This document shows, piece by piece, positions 1 to 7,844 of a stretch of 64,000 nucleotides of DNA (positions are counted from its first letter, which is position 1; every line of letters starts with the position of its first letter). The notes below the pieces were generated by a model. That model made no database searches and was not told the DNA's origin. It was given only the letters and a program-made list of their open reading frames with translations. The DNA lies in assembly GCF_900110205.1 (NCBI RefSeq), contig NZ_FOCV01000002.1, positions 62,001 to 126,000 of the forward strand. The letters are read 5' to 3'. Source of the stretch: Rhizobium tibeticum. GTDB taxonomy: Bacteria > Pseudomonadota > Alphaproteobacteria > Rhizobiales > Rhizobiaceae. Position numbers and translations under genes: made by a program.

Positions 1-661
1 TCTTCGAGGCCCCGTGGATGAGCAGATGGAAGCGTTCGTCGAGGGTGGAGAACTCCTTGTAGCGCGAGTCGAGATCGTGCAGCATCGACTGGTGTTCGGC
101 CTTGATGTCCGCCAGCGCGCGCCATGCGTCGCTCTCAGGTGGAAGCTTGCCGAATTCAGCCGCCGAATGCAGCTCGAACATCTCGCGCACGTCGGCCAAC
201 TCCAGCGCAAAATCGCGTGTGAACCCCTTGAGGATCCAGTGGCTGTTCGGGCGCTTCTCGATCAGGCCGAACCGCGAGAAGCGGATCAGGAACTCGCGAA
301 CGCTCGTGGTCCCGGTGCCGATTTCGCGCGCAAGTTCAAGTTCATTGATCTGCATGCCAGGAGCAGCATCGTCCGACAGAATGCGGCGCATGAAGCTGCG
401 CTCGATGATGTCGTGCAGCGAGTTCGTCTCTTCCGATGGAAAGAAATCGGCCTCGGTCGGCTGCCGCAAAACGACCTTCTGACGCTTGTTCCAGCGAATG
501 ATGCCGGCATCGCTGAGCCGTGTCAGGATGGCTCGCGCGGTGCTCCGGCTGATGCCGAGCTGGGCTGCAATTTCCGGCTCGGACGGCAATGCCGCATCCG
601 TATGCAGGGCCGCAGCATAGCGGTTGTATGCTTCCTTGAAGACTGTATTCTGCCTTGCCAT
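1..661 (-). CDS. GntR-family transcriptional regulator, partial (C-terminus outside window)
   Basis: Read on the minus strand from an ATG at 661, the product starts MARQNTVFKEAYNRYAAAL and continues into a winged helix-turn-helix with the GntR signature LPSEPEIAAQLGISRSTAR (about residues 26-44). An effector-binding region of FCD/FadR type follows, with a helical stretch containing DVREMFELHSAAEF. The frame stays open to the window edge, so the last few dozen residues are missing. It is divergent from the UxaA-family dehydratase gene with 234 bp between them. A conserved 24-nt element lies both in that gap and before the downstream ABC transporter. That makes this protein the likely local repressor, with a sugar acid or sugar as effector (inference). 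Confidence 0.85.
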   Translation of the reverse strand, partial: MARQNTVFKEAYNRYAAALHTDAALPSEPEIAAQLGISRSTARAILTRLSDAGIIRWNKRQKVVLRQPTEADFFPSEETNSLHDIIERSFMRRILSDDAAPGMQINELELAREIGTGTTSVREFLIRFSRFGLIEKRPNSHWILKGFTRDFALELADVREMFELHSAAEFGKLPPESDAWRALADIKAEHQSMLHDLDSRYKEFSTLDERFHLLIHGASK

Positions 662-821
662 ACGCGCCCGCCCTCTTGCCTCGGCAACACGGATCGGCCG
701 GCTGCAGGGCGCGGCGCGAAGCGTGGCAGAAGCTTATCTCTCAGCAATCCTTATCTTATTTTGGATCGCATGCGGCTGTTTGCCTCCCTCGTCCACAGGA
801 TCAATAATCCCGTTGACTTGA

Positions 822-845
822 AAATGTTTATTGTAGATAAAAAAC
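822..845. promoter_or_regulatory. Putative operator, copy 1 (shared with 4033-4056)
   Basis: This 24-nt stretch matches 4033-4056 at 20 of 24 positions, without gaps. It starts AAATGTTT and contains GATAAAAA. A TTGACT at 813-818 and a TAGATA at 834-839 could form a promoter with a 15-nt spacer, which would put the element over the -10 region of the dehydratase operon. The adjacent GntR-family protein is the natural candidate binder (inference). Confidence 0.55.
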
Positions 846-895
846 AAAATCAATGAGCATTCGCCGACGCAGCGAGTGTTTCCCTAGGGAGAAGA

Positions 896-2401
896 ATGTT
901 GACCAAAGACCCCTGGATCATCTTGTCTGCTGGCGATAACGTTGCGGTCGCGACGGCGACAATCCCCTCCGGCACGACGGTCGCCGGCGTCCAGACACGC
1001 GACAAGATCGACCCCGGCCACAAGATCGCACTGGCCGATATTCCGCTCGGCCAGCCCGTCGTCAAATACGGGCAGGCGATCGGGCGGACGACGGCCGATG
1101 TGAAGGCCGGCGACCATATTCACAGCCACAATCTCCATTTCGAAAACGATCGCCTCGCTGCAACCGCCAACTCGGCGCCCGAGGAAGCAAGTGCAGCCGA
1201 CCGGGCGCGCAGTTTCATGGGCTATCGTCGTGCCGACGGTCGCTCGGCGACACGCAACTACATCGGTATCATTGCCAGTGTGAACTGTTCCACCACGGTC
1301 TGTCGCGCGATCGCCGAGGCGGCCAACCGGACGATACTTCCGCATTTCGATGGCATCGACGGTTTCGTGCCGATCGTACATGACCAGGGCTGCGGCATGA
1401 GTTCCACCGGCGACGGCATGGCGGTGCTGCACCGCACCCTTGCCGGCTATACCAGGCATGTGAACTTCGGCGGCGTGCTGATGATCGGCCTCGGCTGCGA
1501 AGTCAACCAGCTCACGCTCTACGGCCAAAGCGGTGCCGGCAATTCCAAGCGCCATTTCAACATCCAGGATGCTGGCGGCTCGCGCCGCGCGGTCGAGCGC
1601 GCCATGGGCATGCTTGGCGAGATCGCACAGGATGTCGGCAAGGAAAAGCGGGTGCCGCTGCCGATCAGCGACATCATCATCGGTCTGCAGTGCGGCGGTT
1701 CTGACGGCTTTTCCGGCATCACCGCCAACCCTGCGCTTGGAGTTGCCGCCGACTTGCTGGCGGCTGCCGGCGGCACGGCAATCCTTTCCGAAACCTCCGA
1801 GATCTACGGTGCGGAGCACCTGCTGCGCAGCCGTGCCGTCAACGAGGACGTTGCCAGGAAGCTCGACGACAAGATCGCGTGGTGGGAGAAGTACGTGGCG
1901 TTGCACGGGGCATCGCTCGACAACAATCCCTCGCCGGGCAACAAGCGCGGCGGCCTGACGACCATCCTGGAAAAATCGCTCGGCGCCGTCGCCAAGGGCG
2001 GTCGTTCGCCGTTGACGGCCGTCTATGGCTATGCCGAGCGCGTCAGCGCGCCGGGTCTCGTCTTCATGGACACCCCAGGCTACGATCCGGTCTCCGCGAC
2101 CGGCCAGGTGGCCGGCGGCGCGAACATGATCGCCTTCACCACCGGTCGCGGCAGCTGCTTCGGCTGTCGTCCGGCGCCTTCGATCAAGCTTTCCAGCAAT
2201 TCGGCTCTCTATGCCTCGATGGAAGAGGACATGGATATCGACTGCGGCACGATCGCGACGGGCGATGCGACGATCAGCGCCAAGGGCCGCGAGATCTTCG
2301 ACCTGATCATCGACACGGCATCGGGCAAGAAGACGAAGAGCGAAGAGTTCGGCTACGGCGACAATGAGTTCGTGCCGTGGCATCTGGGAGCAACGCTCTA
2401 A
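896..2401 (+). CDS. UxaA-family hydrolyase (altronate dehydratase-like)
   Basis: The 501-aa protein has the two-part UxaA layout: an N-terminal SAF-type domain (about 1-90, with VKAGDHIHSHNL) and a large C-terminal dehydratase domain (about 105-500). Conserved family segments include NCSTTVCR, DQGCGMSS, GLQCGGSDGFSGITANPALG, TTGRGSCFGCRPAPSIKL and the EEDMDIDCGTI stretch near the end. Characterised members dehydrate D-altronate or D-galactarate to 2-keto-3-deoxy acids in the cytosol. It is the first gene of a sugar-acid cluster and starts at an ATG after AGGGAGAAGA. The exact substrate is uncertain. No tagaturonate reductase (uxaB) lies nearby, and the presence of an LgoD-like dehydrogenase and a FucU protein points to an L-galactonate or L-fuconate route. 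Confidence 0.88.
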   Translation: MLTKDPWIILSAGDNVAVATATIPSGTTVAGVQTRDKIDPGHKIALADIPLGQPVVKYGQAIGRTTADVKAGDHIHSHNLHFENDRLAATANSAPEEASAADRARSFMGYRRADGRSATRNYIGIIASVNCSTTVCRAIAEAANRTILPHFDGIDGFVPIVHDQGCGMSSTGDGMAVLHRTLAGYTRHVNFGGVLMIGLGCEVNQLTLYGQSGAGNSKRHFNIQDAGGSRRAVERAMGMLGEIAQDVGKEKRVPLPISDIIIGLQCGGSDGFSGITANPALGVAADLLAAAGGTAILSETSEIYGAEHLLRSRAVNEDVARKLDDKIAWWEKYVALHGASLDNNPSPGNKRGGLTTILEKSLGAVAKGGRSPLTAVYGYAERVSAPGLVFMDTPGYDPVSATGQVAGGANMIAFTTGRGSCFGCRPAPSIKLSSNSALYASMEEDMDIDCGTIATGDATISAKGREIFDLIIDTASGKKTKSEEFGYGDNEFVPWHLGATL

Positions 2402-2435
2402 ATCAGACGGATATCAAGTCTTCAGAGGAGGAATG

Positions 2436-3455
2436 ATGAGGACGAGGAAGATCGGCAGGACTGAGCTGGAGGTGACCGAAGTGAGCTTCGGTGGCGCCGC
2501 TCTCGGCGGCCTGTACCGCGCCTGCCCGCGCGAGCAGGCCATGGGGACGCTGGAGGCTGCTTGGGACAGCGGCATTCGCTACTTCGATGTCGCGCCGTGG
2601 TATGGCCTCGGCCTTGCCGAGCGTCGCGTCGGCGACTTCCTGCGCGACAAGCCGGAGAAGGAGTGGGTGCTCTCGACCAAAGTCGGCCGGCTGCTGCGCC
2701 CAGTGCCGACCGGGACGGTTCCAGACTATAGCTATGTCGATCCGCTCTCCTTCGATGCCGACTACGACTATTCCTACGATGGCATCATGCGTTCGGTGGA
2801 GTTCAGCTACGCCCGTCTTGGACTGAACCGGATCGATATCCTCTATGTGCATGATATCGGTGGGTATACGCATGGCGGGGCGAAGAACGCCGTCCTTCAG
2901 AAGCAATTCCTGGATAGCGGCATCAAGGCGTTGGAGGAGCTGAAATCCTCAGGTGCGATCAAGGCCTTCGGGCTTGGTGTCAACGAGGTGCCGGTCTGCC
3001 TCGACGTGATGCGCAATGCCGACATCGACTGCATCCTGATGGCCGGTCGCTACACCCTACTCGATCGGTCGGCGGTTGCTGAGCTGCTGCCGCTGTGCAG
3101 GAAGAAGGGCACATCGCTCGTGGTCGGCGGCGTCTTCAATTCGGGCATCCTTGCAACCGGACCCGTGCCCGGCTCGCATTTCGACTACATGCCCGCGACA
3201 GATGAAGTGCTCGCCAAGGTCGCGGGCATGGAAAAGATTGCCGTTAGGCACGGTGTGCCTTTGGCCGCCCCTGCCCTGCAATTTCCGCTCCGCGATCCGC
3301 TCGTCGCGTCCGTGCTGATCGGCACGGCCAAGGCATCGAGCCTGCAGCGCAACATGGAGCTGTTTCAGCCGGCCTTGCCGGACGCCATCTTCCCGGAATT
3401 CGAAGCTCTGACGCTCGTCGCGCCGCCGCTCGGCGAAGACGCCGTGCGTGTTTAA
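2436..3455 (+). CDS. Aldo/keto reductase, L-fucose/L-galactose dehydrogenase-like
   Basis: The protein is about 339 aa and resembles the aldo/keto reductases that act as D-threo-aldose (L-fucose) 1-dehydrogenase or pyridoxal 4-dehydrogenase. The N-terminus has RKIGRTELEVTEVSFGGAA. The catalytic Asp/Tyr lie in YFDVAPWYGLGLAERRVG, the Lys in LSTKVGRLL and the His in LYVHDIGGYTHG. The family oxidises a free aldose to the lactone with NAD(P), which would be the first step of the pathway suggested by the neighbours. AGGAGG at 2426-2431 favours the ATG at 2436 over the adjacent ATG at 2433. An earlier in-frame ATG at 2364 lies inside the upstream gene and has no ribosome-binding site. The FucU gene follows 9 nt after the stop. 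Confidence 0.85.
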   Translation: MRTRKIGRTELEVTEVSFGGAALGGLYRACPREQAMGTLEAAWDSGIRYFDVAPWYGLGLAERRVGDFLRDKPEKEWVLSTKVGRLLRPVPTGTVPDYSYVDPLSFDADYDYSYDGIMRSVEFSYARLGLNRIDILYVHDIGGYTHGGAKNAVLQKQFLDSGIKALEELKSSGAIKAFGLGVNEVPVCLDVMRNADIDCILMAGRYTLLDRSAVAELLPLCRKKGTSLVVGGVFNSGILATGPVPGSHFDYMPATDEVLAKVAGMEKIAVRHGVPLAAPALQFPLRDPLVASVLIGTAKASSLQRNMELFQPALPDAIFPEFEALTLVAPPLGEDAVRV

Positions 3456-3464
3456 GGACAGACC

Positions 3465-3911
3465 ATGCTCAAAGGTATCCATCCCATCCTCAATCCCGAC
3501 CTGCTGCGCGCGATCGCCCGCATGGGGCACGGCGACGACATCGTCATTGCCGACGCCAATTTCCCGTCGAGCACGATGGGACCGGAGGTCATTCGCGCCG
3601 ACGGCGTCAGCGCGACCGACATGGCCGAGGCCGTCCTGACACATTTTCCGCTCGATACGTTCGTGCCGGAAACGGCGTGGCGCATGGAGGTGGTCGGCGA
3701 TCCGAAGGCCGTGCCCGAAGTTTGTGCCGAATTTCAGGAAATCGTGTCGAGGCGGGCTGGCGACTTCAGGATCGCCGCCCTCGAACGCTTTGCCTTTTAT
3801 GAGCGCGCTCGCACGGCTGCCTATATCGTGGCGACGACCGAATTCCGGCTCTACGGCAACTTGATTTTGAAGAAAGGCGTTGTTCACCCGTATGAAGTAT
3901 ATCGCGGCTGA
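3465..3911 (+). CDS. RbsD/FucU-family sugar mutarotase
   Basis: This 148-aa protein has the hallmark FucU N-terminus: MLKGIHPILNPDLLRAIARM, then the GHGDDIVIADANFP loop carrying the catalytic His and Asp, and a C-terminal RLYGNLILKKGVV segment. FucU proteins interconvert alpha and beta anomers of L-fucose and related sugars, and RbsD acts on ribose pyranose. Next to an aldose dehydrogenase, it probably supplies the anomer that enzyme uses (inference). It is translationally close to the aldo/keto reductase and sits before the ABC transporter. A paralogue lies at 37872-38354 beside the fructose transporter. Confidence 0.9.
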   Translation: MLKGIHPILNPDLLRAIARMGHGDDIVIADANFPSSTMGPEVIRADGVSATDMAEAVLTHFPLDTFVPETAWRMEVVGDPKAVPEVCAEFQEIVSRRAGDFRIAALERFAFYERARTAAYIVATTEFRLYGNLILKKGVVHPYEVYRG

Positions 3912-4032
3912 TAGAACTTCAGACTGCGGTTGAATAAACGTAAAAACAACCACTTGCGGCGAACGAAGAAACGAAAATTGTGCCTGCCGAGCTACTTGCA
4001 ATTTGACTTTCGCTCGGCTAGCTTCTCGTGGT

Positions 4033-4056
4033 AAATGTTTTTTATCGATAAAAATC
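4033..4056. promoter_or_regulatory. Putative operator, copy 2, with a 16-bp perfect palindrome
   Basis: This copy contains the perfect palindrome TTTTTATCGATAAAAA at 4039-4054 and matches the element at 822-845 at 20 of 24 positions. It lies about 60 nt before the binding-protein start codon, downstream of candidate -35 boxes (TTGCAA 3996-4001 with TAGCTT at 4019-4024). A repressor bound here would block transcription of the transporter genes. The local GntR protein is the probable binder (inference). Confidence 0.6.
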
Positions 4057-4117
4057 GTCCGCATGCGTTCAGCGGTACGGTTTGTCAGGAGGAGAACGCA
4101 TCTTGGAGGAGAACTAC

Positions 4118-5104
4118 ATGCGCATGAAATCCATTCTCTCCCGCCGAGCCTTCACGGCTCTCGCGGGCGCCGCCGTCATCGCCACCGCAATGCCGGTGAC
4201 GTCGTTCGCGGCTGACGTGACGATCCCGATCATCGTCAAGGACACGACGTCCTTCTACTGGCAGATCGTTTTGGCCGGCGCCCGCGCTGCCGGCAAGGAT
4301 CTCGGCGTCAACGTGCCGGAACTCGGTGCACAAGCCGAATCCGACATTAACGGCCAGATCAGCATTCTTGAGAACGCGGTTGCCGGCAAGCCGGCTGCAA
4401 TCGTGATCTCGCCGACGGAGTTCAAGGCGCTCGGCAAGCCGATCGATGAAGCCGCCAAGTCCGTTCCGATCATCGGCATCGACTCGGGTGCAGACTCCAA
4501 GGCGTTTAAGTCGTTCCTCACGACCGACAACGTTCAGGGCGGGCGCATCGCAGCCGACGGCCTTGCCGCGGCCATCAAGGAAATGACCGGCAAGGAAGAG
4601 GGCGAAGTTGTCATCCTCACCAACCTTCCTGGCGTCGGCTCGCTCGAGCAGCGCCGCGAAGGTTTCCTGGATCAAGTGAAGACGAAGCATCCCGGCCTTA
4701 AGGTCATTGCCGACAAATACGGTGATGGTCAGGCGACAACCGGCCTCAACATGATGACCGACCTGATCACGGCCAATCCTAACCTTGTGGGTGTTTTCGC
4801 CTCGAACCTCATCTTGGGACAGGGTGTCGGCCAAGCGATCGCGGAAAACAAGCTCGGCGAGAAGATCAAGGTCATCGCCTTTGACAGCGACGACAAGACG
4901 GTTGGCTTCCTCAAGGACGGCTCGCTTGCCGGTCTTGTTGTTCAAGATCCCTACCGCATGGGCTATGACGGCGTGAAGACGGCACTCGCCGTATCCAAGG
5001 GCGAGAAGGTCGAAGAGAAGGTCGATACGGGCGCCAACCTGGTCACGAAGGCGAACATGAGCGACCCGAAGATCGACGCTCTGCTGAACCCGAAGATCAA
5101 GTAA
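4118..5104 (+). CDS. Sugar ABC transporter periplasmic substrate-binding protein
   Basis: This is a ribose/galactose-type (Peripla_BP_4) binding protein of about 328 aa. Residues 1-32 form an export signal with SRRAFTALAGAAVIATAMPV and a likely cleavage after SFA. The mature part begins with DVTIPIIVKDTTSFYWQIV and shows typical segments such as AIVISPTEFKAL, IIGIDSGAD, NLPGVGSLEQRREGF and VIAFDSDDKTV. GGAGGAGA at 4105-4112 supports the ATG at 4118 over the upstream in-frame codon at 4082. It is followed by a hairpin and then the ATPase and permease genes. The locus context suggests the ligand is the same L-sugar or sugar acid the neighbouring enzymes handle. Confidence 0.9.
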   Translation: MRMKSILSRRAFTALAGAAVIATAMPVTSFAADVTIPIIVKDTTSFYWQIVLAGARAAGKDLGVNVPELGAQAESDINGQISILENAVAGKPAAIVISPTEFKALGKPIDEAAKSVPIIGIDSGADSKAFKSFLTTDNVQGGRIAADGLAAAIKEMTGKEEGEVVILTNLPGVGSLEQRREGFLDQVKTKHPGLKVIADKYGDGQATTGLNMMTDLITANPNLVGVFASNLILGQGVGQAIAENKLGEKIKVIAFDSDDKTVGFLKDGSLAGLVVQDPYRMGYDGVKTALAVSKGEKVEEKVDTGANLVTKANMSDPKIDALLNPKIK

Positions 5105-5117
5105 GTCATGTGACGGT

Positions 5118-5145
5118 GGCCGCGCGAGACAAATCCCGCGCGGCC
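5118..5145 (+). terminator. Hairpin after the binding-protein gene
   Basis: GGCCGCGCG (5118-5126) and CGCGCGGCC (5137-5145) form a perfect 9-bp stem with a 10-nt loop. There is only a weak T-rich tail (TTCCCTT). It lies between the binding-protein and ATPase genes, so partial termination or mRNA 3'-end protection is more likely than full termination. Confidence 0.6.
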
Positions 5146-5228
5146 TTCCCTTCACCTGTGTTATCGTCCGCATCAGGAGCGCGGACGGCCGGTGGAAAGA
5201 CGGCAATTCGCGAGGAGGAGACGCGCCA

Positions 5229-6779
5229 ATGAGCCTGGAAGAGGTCAGTCATCGCCACGATGACAGCGCCACACTGACGGAGGCAAACCGCATTCCCGCG
5301 GGCGCCCCGATCCTCGAACTCAAGGGATTGCAGAAGAATTACGGCTACGTGCAGGCGCTGAAACCGGCGACGGTGACGTTCCTGGCCGGCGAGATTCATG
5401 CGATCGTCGGTGAGAACGGCGCTGGCAAGTCGACGCTGATCAAGCTGCTGACCGGCGTTATCACCAGAACGGCAGGCGAGATTTTATGGTGCGGTCATCC
5501 CGTCGCCCTGGCGACGCCAAATGAGGCGATCGTGCGCGGCATCAACGCCGTCCACCAGGAAGTGGTCCTCTGCCCGCATCTGACCGTCGCGGCCAACCTC
5601 TTCCTTGGCGACGAGGTCAATCAGTATGGCCTGATGCGCAAGAGAGAGATGGAGAAGATGGCGCAAGCCGTGCTCGACGATCTCGGCTTCGGGCTACCGG
5701 CCGGCGTCCCGCTCGCCGATCTGACGATCGGCCAGCAGCAGCTCGTCGCGACGGCGCGTGCGGCCATGCGCGGCACCCAGTTTCTGATCTTCGACGAACC
5801 GACCGCTTACCTCACGCGTCAGGAATCGGCGCAACTTTTCAAGCTGATCCGTCGCCTGCAGGGCGAAGGCGTGACGATCGTCTACATCAGCCACCGCATG
5901 GAGGAAGTGTTCGAGCTCGCGGATCGTGTCTCAGTGCTGCGCGACGGCACGCATGTCGGCACCCGCGCCATCGGCGAGACGAACGAGGCCGAGCTGATCG
6001 CCCTGATGATCAACCGCTCGATCGAGCAGATCTATCACAAGGAAGAGATCCCGATCGGAGAAACGATCCTTGACGTGCGCGGCCTTTCCGGGCCTGGCTT
6101 CGAGAACGTCTCGCTCTCGGTAAAGGCCGGGCAGATCGTCGGCCTTTACGGCCTGATCGGTGCGGGACGAAGCGAATTCGCGCTGGGCCTTTTTGGCCGG
6201 GAAAAGACAACGGCCGGTGAGATCCACTGGATGGGCAGGAAGGTCGATATCAACAACGAGCGCGCGGCGATGGAGCTCGGGATTGCACTGGCGCCGGAGA
6301 GCCGCCGCGACCAGGGTCTTTGCCTCAACCTGCCGATCGGGCTGAACATCAATCTTCCCGTCTTCAAGCGGATGAGTAAGGGCCCGGTTATCAGCCACAG
6401 GGAGGAATCGCAGAACGCCGACCAGCAGATCCGAGACCTTTCGATCAAGACGCCAAGCCGGCGCGTCCTCGTTTCCGCGATGTCGGGCGGCAATCAGCAG
6501 AAAGTCGTCATCGGCAAGTGGCTGAGCTACGGGGCACGCCTCTTCATCTTCGATGAACCGACCGTGGGCGTCGACGTTGGCACGAAGGCGGAAATCTACC
6601 GGCTGTTTGCCAAGCTTCTGCAGCAGGGGGCCGGGATCATCCTGATCTCGTCCTATCTGCCGGAGGTTTACGAACTTGCCGACAGGTTGCACGTTTTCCG
6701 TCGTGGCCAGCTTGTCGCCAGTCACGACTTCCACGCGGCAACGCACGAAGAAGTGCTCAGCGAAGCGATCGGCGTCTAA
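5229..6779 (+). CDS. Sugar ABC transporter ATP-binding protein (dual NBD, RbsA/MglA type)
   Basis: The 516-aa protein carries two fused nucleotide-binding domains. The first (about 25-255) has Walker A GENGAGKSTLIKL, a degenerate signature LTIGQQQLVATARA and Walker B FLIFDEPTAYLT. The second (about 270-510) has the degenerate Walker A GLIGAGRSEF, signature MSGGNQQKVVIGKW and Walker B LFIFDEPTVGVD. This asymmetry is normal for the carbohydrate importer family CUT2. The start ATG at 5229 follows GAGGAGGAGACGCGCCA. It would energise the permease encoded 24 nt downstream. Confidence 0.93.
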   Translation: MSLEEVSHRHDDSATLTEANRIPAGAPILELKGLQKNYGYVQALKPATVTFLAGEIHAIVGENGAGKSTLIKLLTGVITRTAGEILWCGHPVALATPNEAIVRGINAVHQEVVLCPHLTVAANLFLGDEVNQYGLMRKREMEKMAQAVLDDLGFGLPAGVPLADLTIGQQQLVATARAAMRGTQFLIFDEPTAYLTRQESAQLFKLIRRLQGEGVTIVYISHRMEEVFELADRVSVLRDGTHVGTRAIGETNEAELIALMINRSIEQIYHKEEIPIGETILDVRGLSGPGFENVSLSVKAGQIVGLYGLIGAGRSEFALGLFGREKTTAGEIHWMGRKVDINNERAAMELGIALAPESRRDQGLCLNLPIGLNINLPVFKRMSKGPVISHREESQNADQQIRDLSIKTPSRRVLVSAMSGGNQQKVVIGKWLSYGARLFIFDEPTVGVDVGTKAEIYRLFAKLLQQGAGIILISSYLPEVYELADRLHVFRRGQLVASHDFHAATHEEVLSEAIGV

Positions 6780-6803
6780 AAGAACAAGAGGGAGAGAGAA
6801 CAA

Positions 6804-7778
6804 ATGACCGTAGCCCCGACCGAAATCGCCGCGCCGCCGCCGCGCCGGAAAGTGAACATCCTCTTCGGCCTGACCCTTATCGGTCTGCTGGCCTTCCTCT
6901 GGATTCTACTCGGTTTCGTGACCGCCAGCTTTTGGACGCCGCTGAACATCTCCAACCTGTTGCGCCAAGGCGCAATGACGGCGATCCTGGCGCTCGGCCA
7001 GACCTTCGTGATCATCACCGCAGGCATCGACCTTTCGGTCGGCGCGATCGTCGGCTTCACCAGCGTGATCCTCGCCTGGCTGCTGCAGGCGGGCGTGCCG
7101 GTCTGGGCGGCCATCCTGATAACACTGCTGATCGGCGTCGCTATCGGCGCGTTCCATGGCTTCGGCATCGTCAAGATGGGACTGCCGCCGTTTATCATCA
7201 CGCTGGCGACGCTCACATCGCTGCGCGGCATCGGGCTTTTGATCACCAACGGTTCCACGATCAATATTGTCAACGAGCCCTTCACCAACTTTGCTCGCGC
7301 CGATTTTCTCGGCGTGCCCAGCCTGTTCTGGATGGTCATTCTGGTCGCAGTCCCCTCCTACGTCTTCCTGCATCTGAGCCGTTGGGGACGCTATCTCTTT
7401 GCCGTCGGCTCGAACCGCGAAGCCGCCCGCCTGTCGGGCGTCCGGGTGAACGGCATCATCTATCTCGCCTACATTCTCTCGGCGACGTTCGCTGCGTTCG
7501 TCGGCGTCCTGCTTGCCTCGCGCATTGCGATCGGTAATGCGACGCAGGCGGACGGATGGGAGCTGCAGGCGATCGCCTCCTCGGTGATCGGCGGCACCAG
7601 CCTGTTCGGCGCTGTCGGTTCGGTTCACGGGCCGCTCATCGGCGCCTTTATCCTGGCAACCATCAACAACGGTGCAAACCTGCTCAACGTCAATTCGTTC
7701 TGGCAGCGCATCATCACCGGTCTGCTGATCATCGTGATCGTCTACTTCGATCAGCTGCGCCGCCGCCGCAACCCGTAA
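6804..7778 (+). CDS. Sugar ABC transporter permease (RbsC type)
   Basis: The 324-aa inner-membrane protein is highly hydrophobic, with about eight to ten transmembrane segments. It contains the RbsC-family segments LALGQTFVIITAGIDLSVGA near 60-80, LPPFIITLATLTSLRGI near 130, and a C-terminal stretch with SVIGGTSLFGAVGSVHGPLI. A GGGAGAGAG Shine-Dalgarno precedes the ATG. With the preceding binding protein and dual ATPase it makes a complete CUT2 importer. A strong hairpin follows the gene. Confidence 0.93.
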   Translation: MTVAPTEIAAPPPRRKVNILFGLTLIGLLAFLWILLGFVTASFWTPLNISNLLRQGAMTAILALGQTFVIITAGIDLSVGAIVGFTSVILAWLLQAGVPVWAAILITLLIGVAIGAFHGFGIVKMGLPPFIITLATLTSLRGIGLLITNGSTINIVNEPFTNFARADFLGVPSLFWMVILVAVPSYVFLHLSRWGRYLFAVGSNREAARLSGVRVNGIIYLAYILSATFAAFVGVLLASRIAIGNATQADGWELQAIASSVIGGTSLFGAVGSVHGPLIGAFILATINNGANLLNVNSFWQRIITGLLIIVIVYFDQLRRRRNP

Positions 7779-7794
7779 GCCGGCGTGGGGACAC

Positions 7795-7818
7795 GAAGCC
7801 GGCCCAGAGGCCGGCTTC
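7795..7818 (+). terminator. Hairpin between permease and dehydrogenase genes
   Basis: GAAGCCGGCC (7795-7804) pairs perfectly with GGCCGGCTTC (7809-7818) around a CAGA loop, followed by TTCAACTT. It could end the transporter transcript or reduce expression of the dehydrogenase gene, which starts 27 nt later. Confidence 0.6.
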
Positions 7819-7844
7819 TTCAACTTCAGGAACGCGAGACCATC

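Noticed and set aside
14..856. Long plus-strand open frame of 280 aa at the window start
   Set aside because: It is the antisense shadow of the GntR gene and extends into the promoter region; it has no family pattern or ribosome-binding site.
884..2383. 499-aa minus-strand frame opposite the UxaA gene
   Set aside because: Low-complexity His/Arg/Asp-rich translation typical of high-GC antisense; the plus strand has clear family motifs.
7785..7844. Extended N-terminus of the LgoD-like dehydrogenase
   Set aside because: The extension translates the terminator-like hairpin and has no ribosome-binding site; the ATG at 7845 matches family starts.
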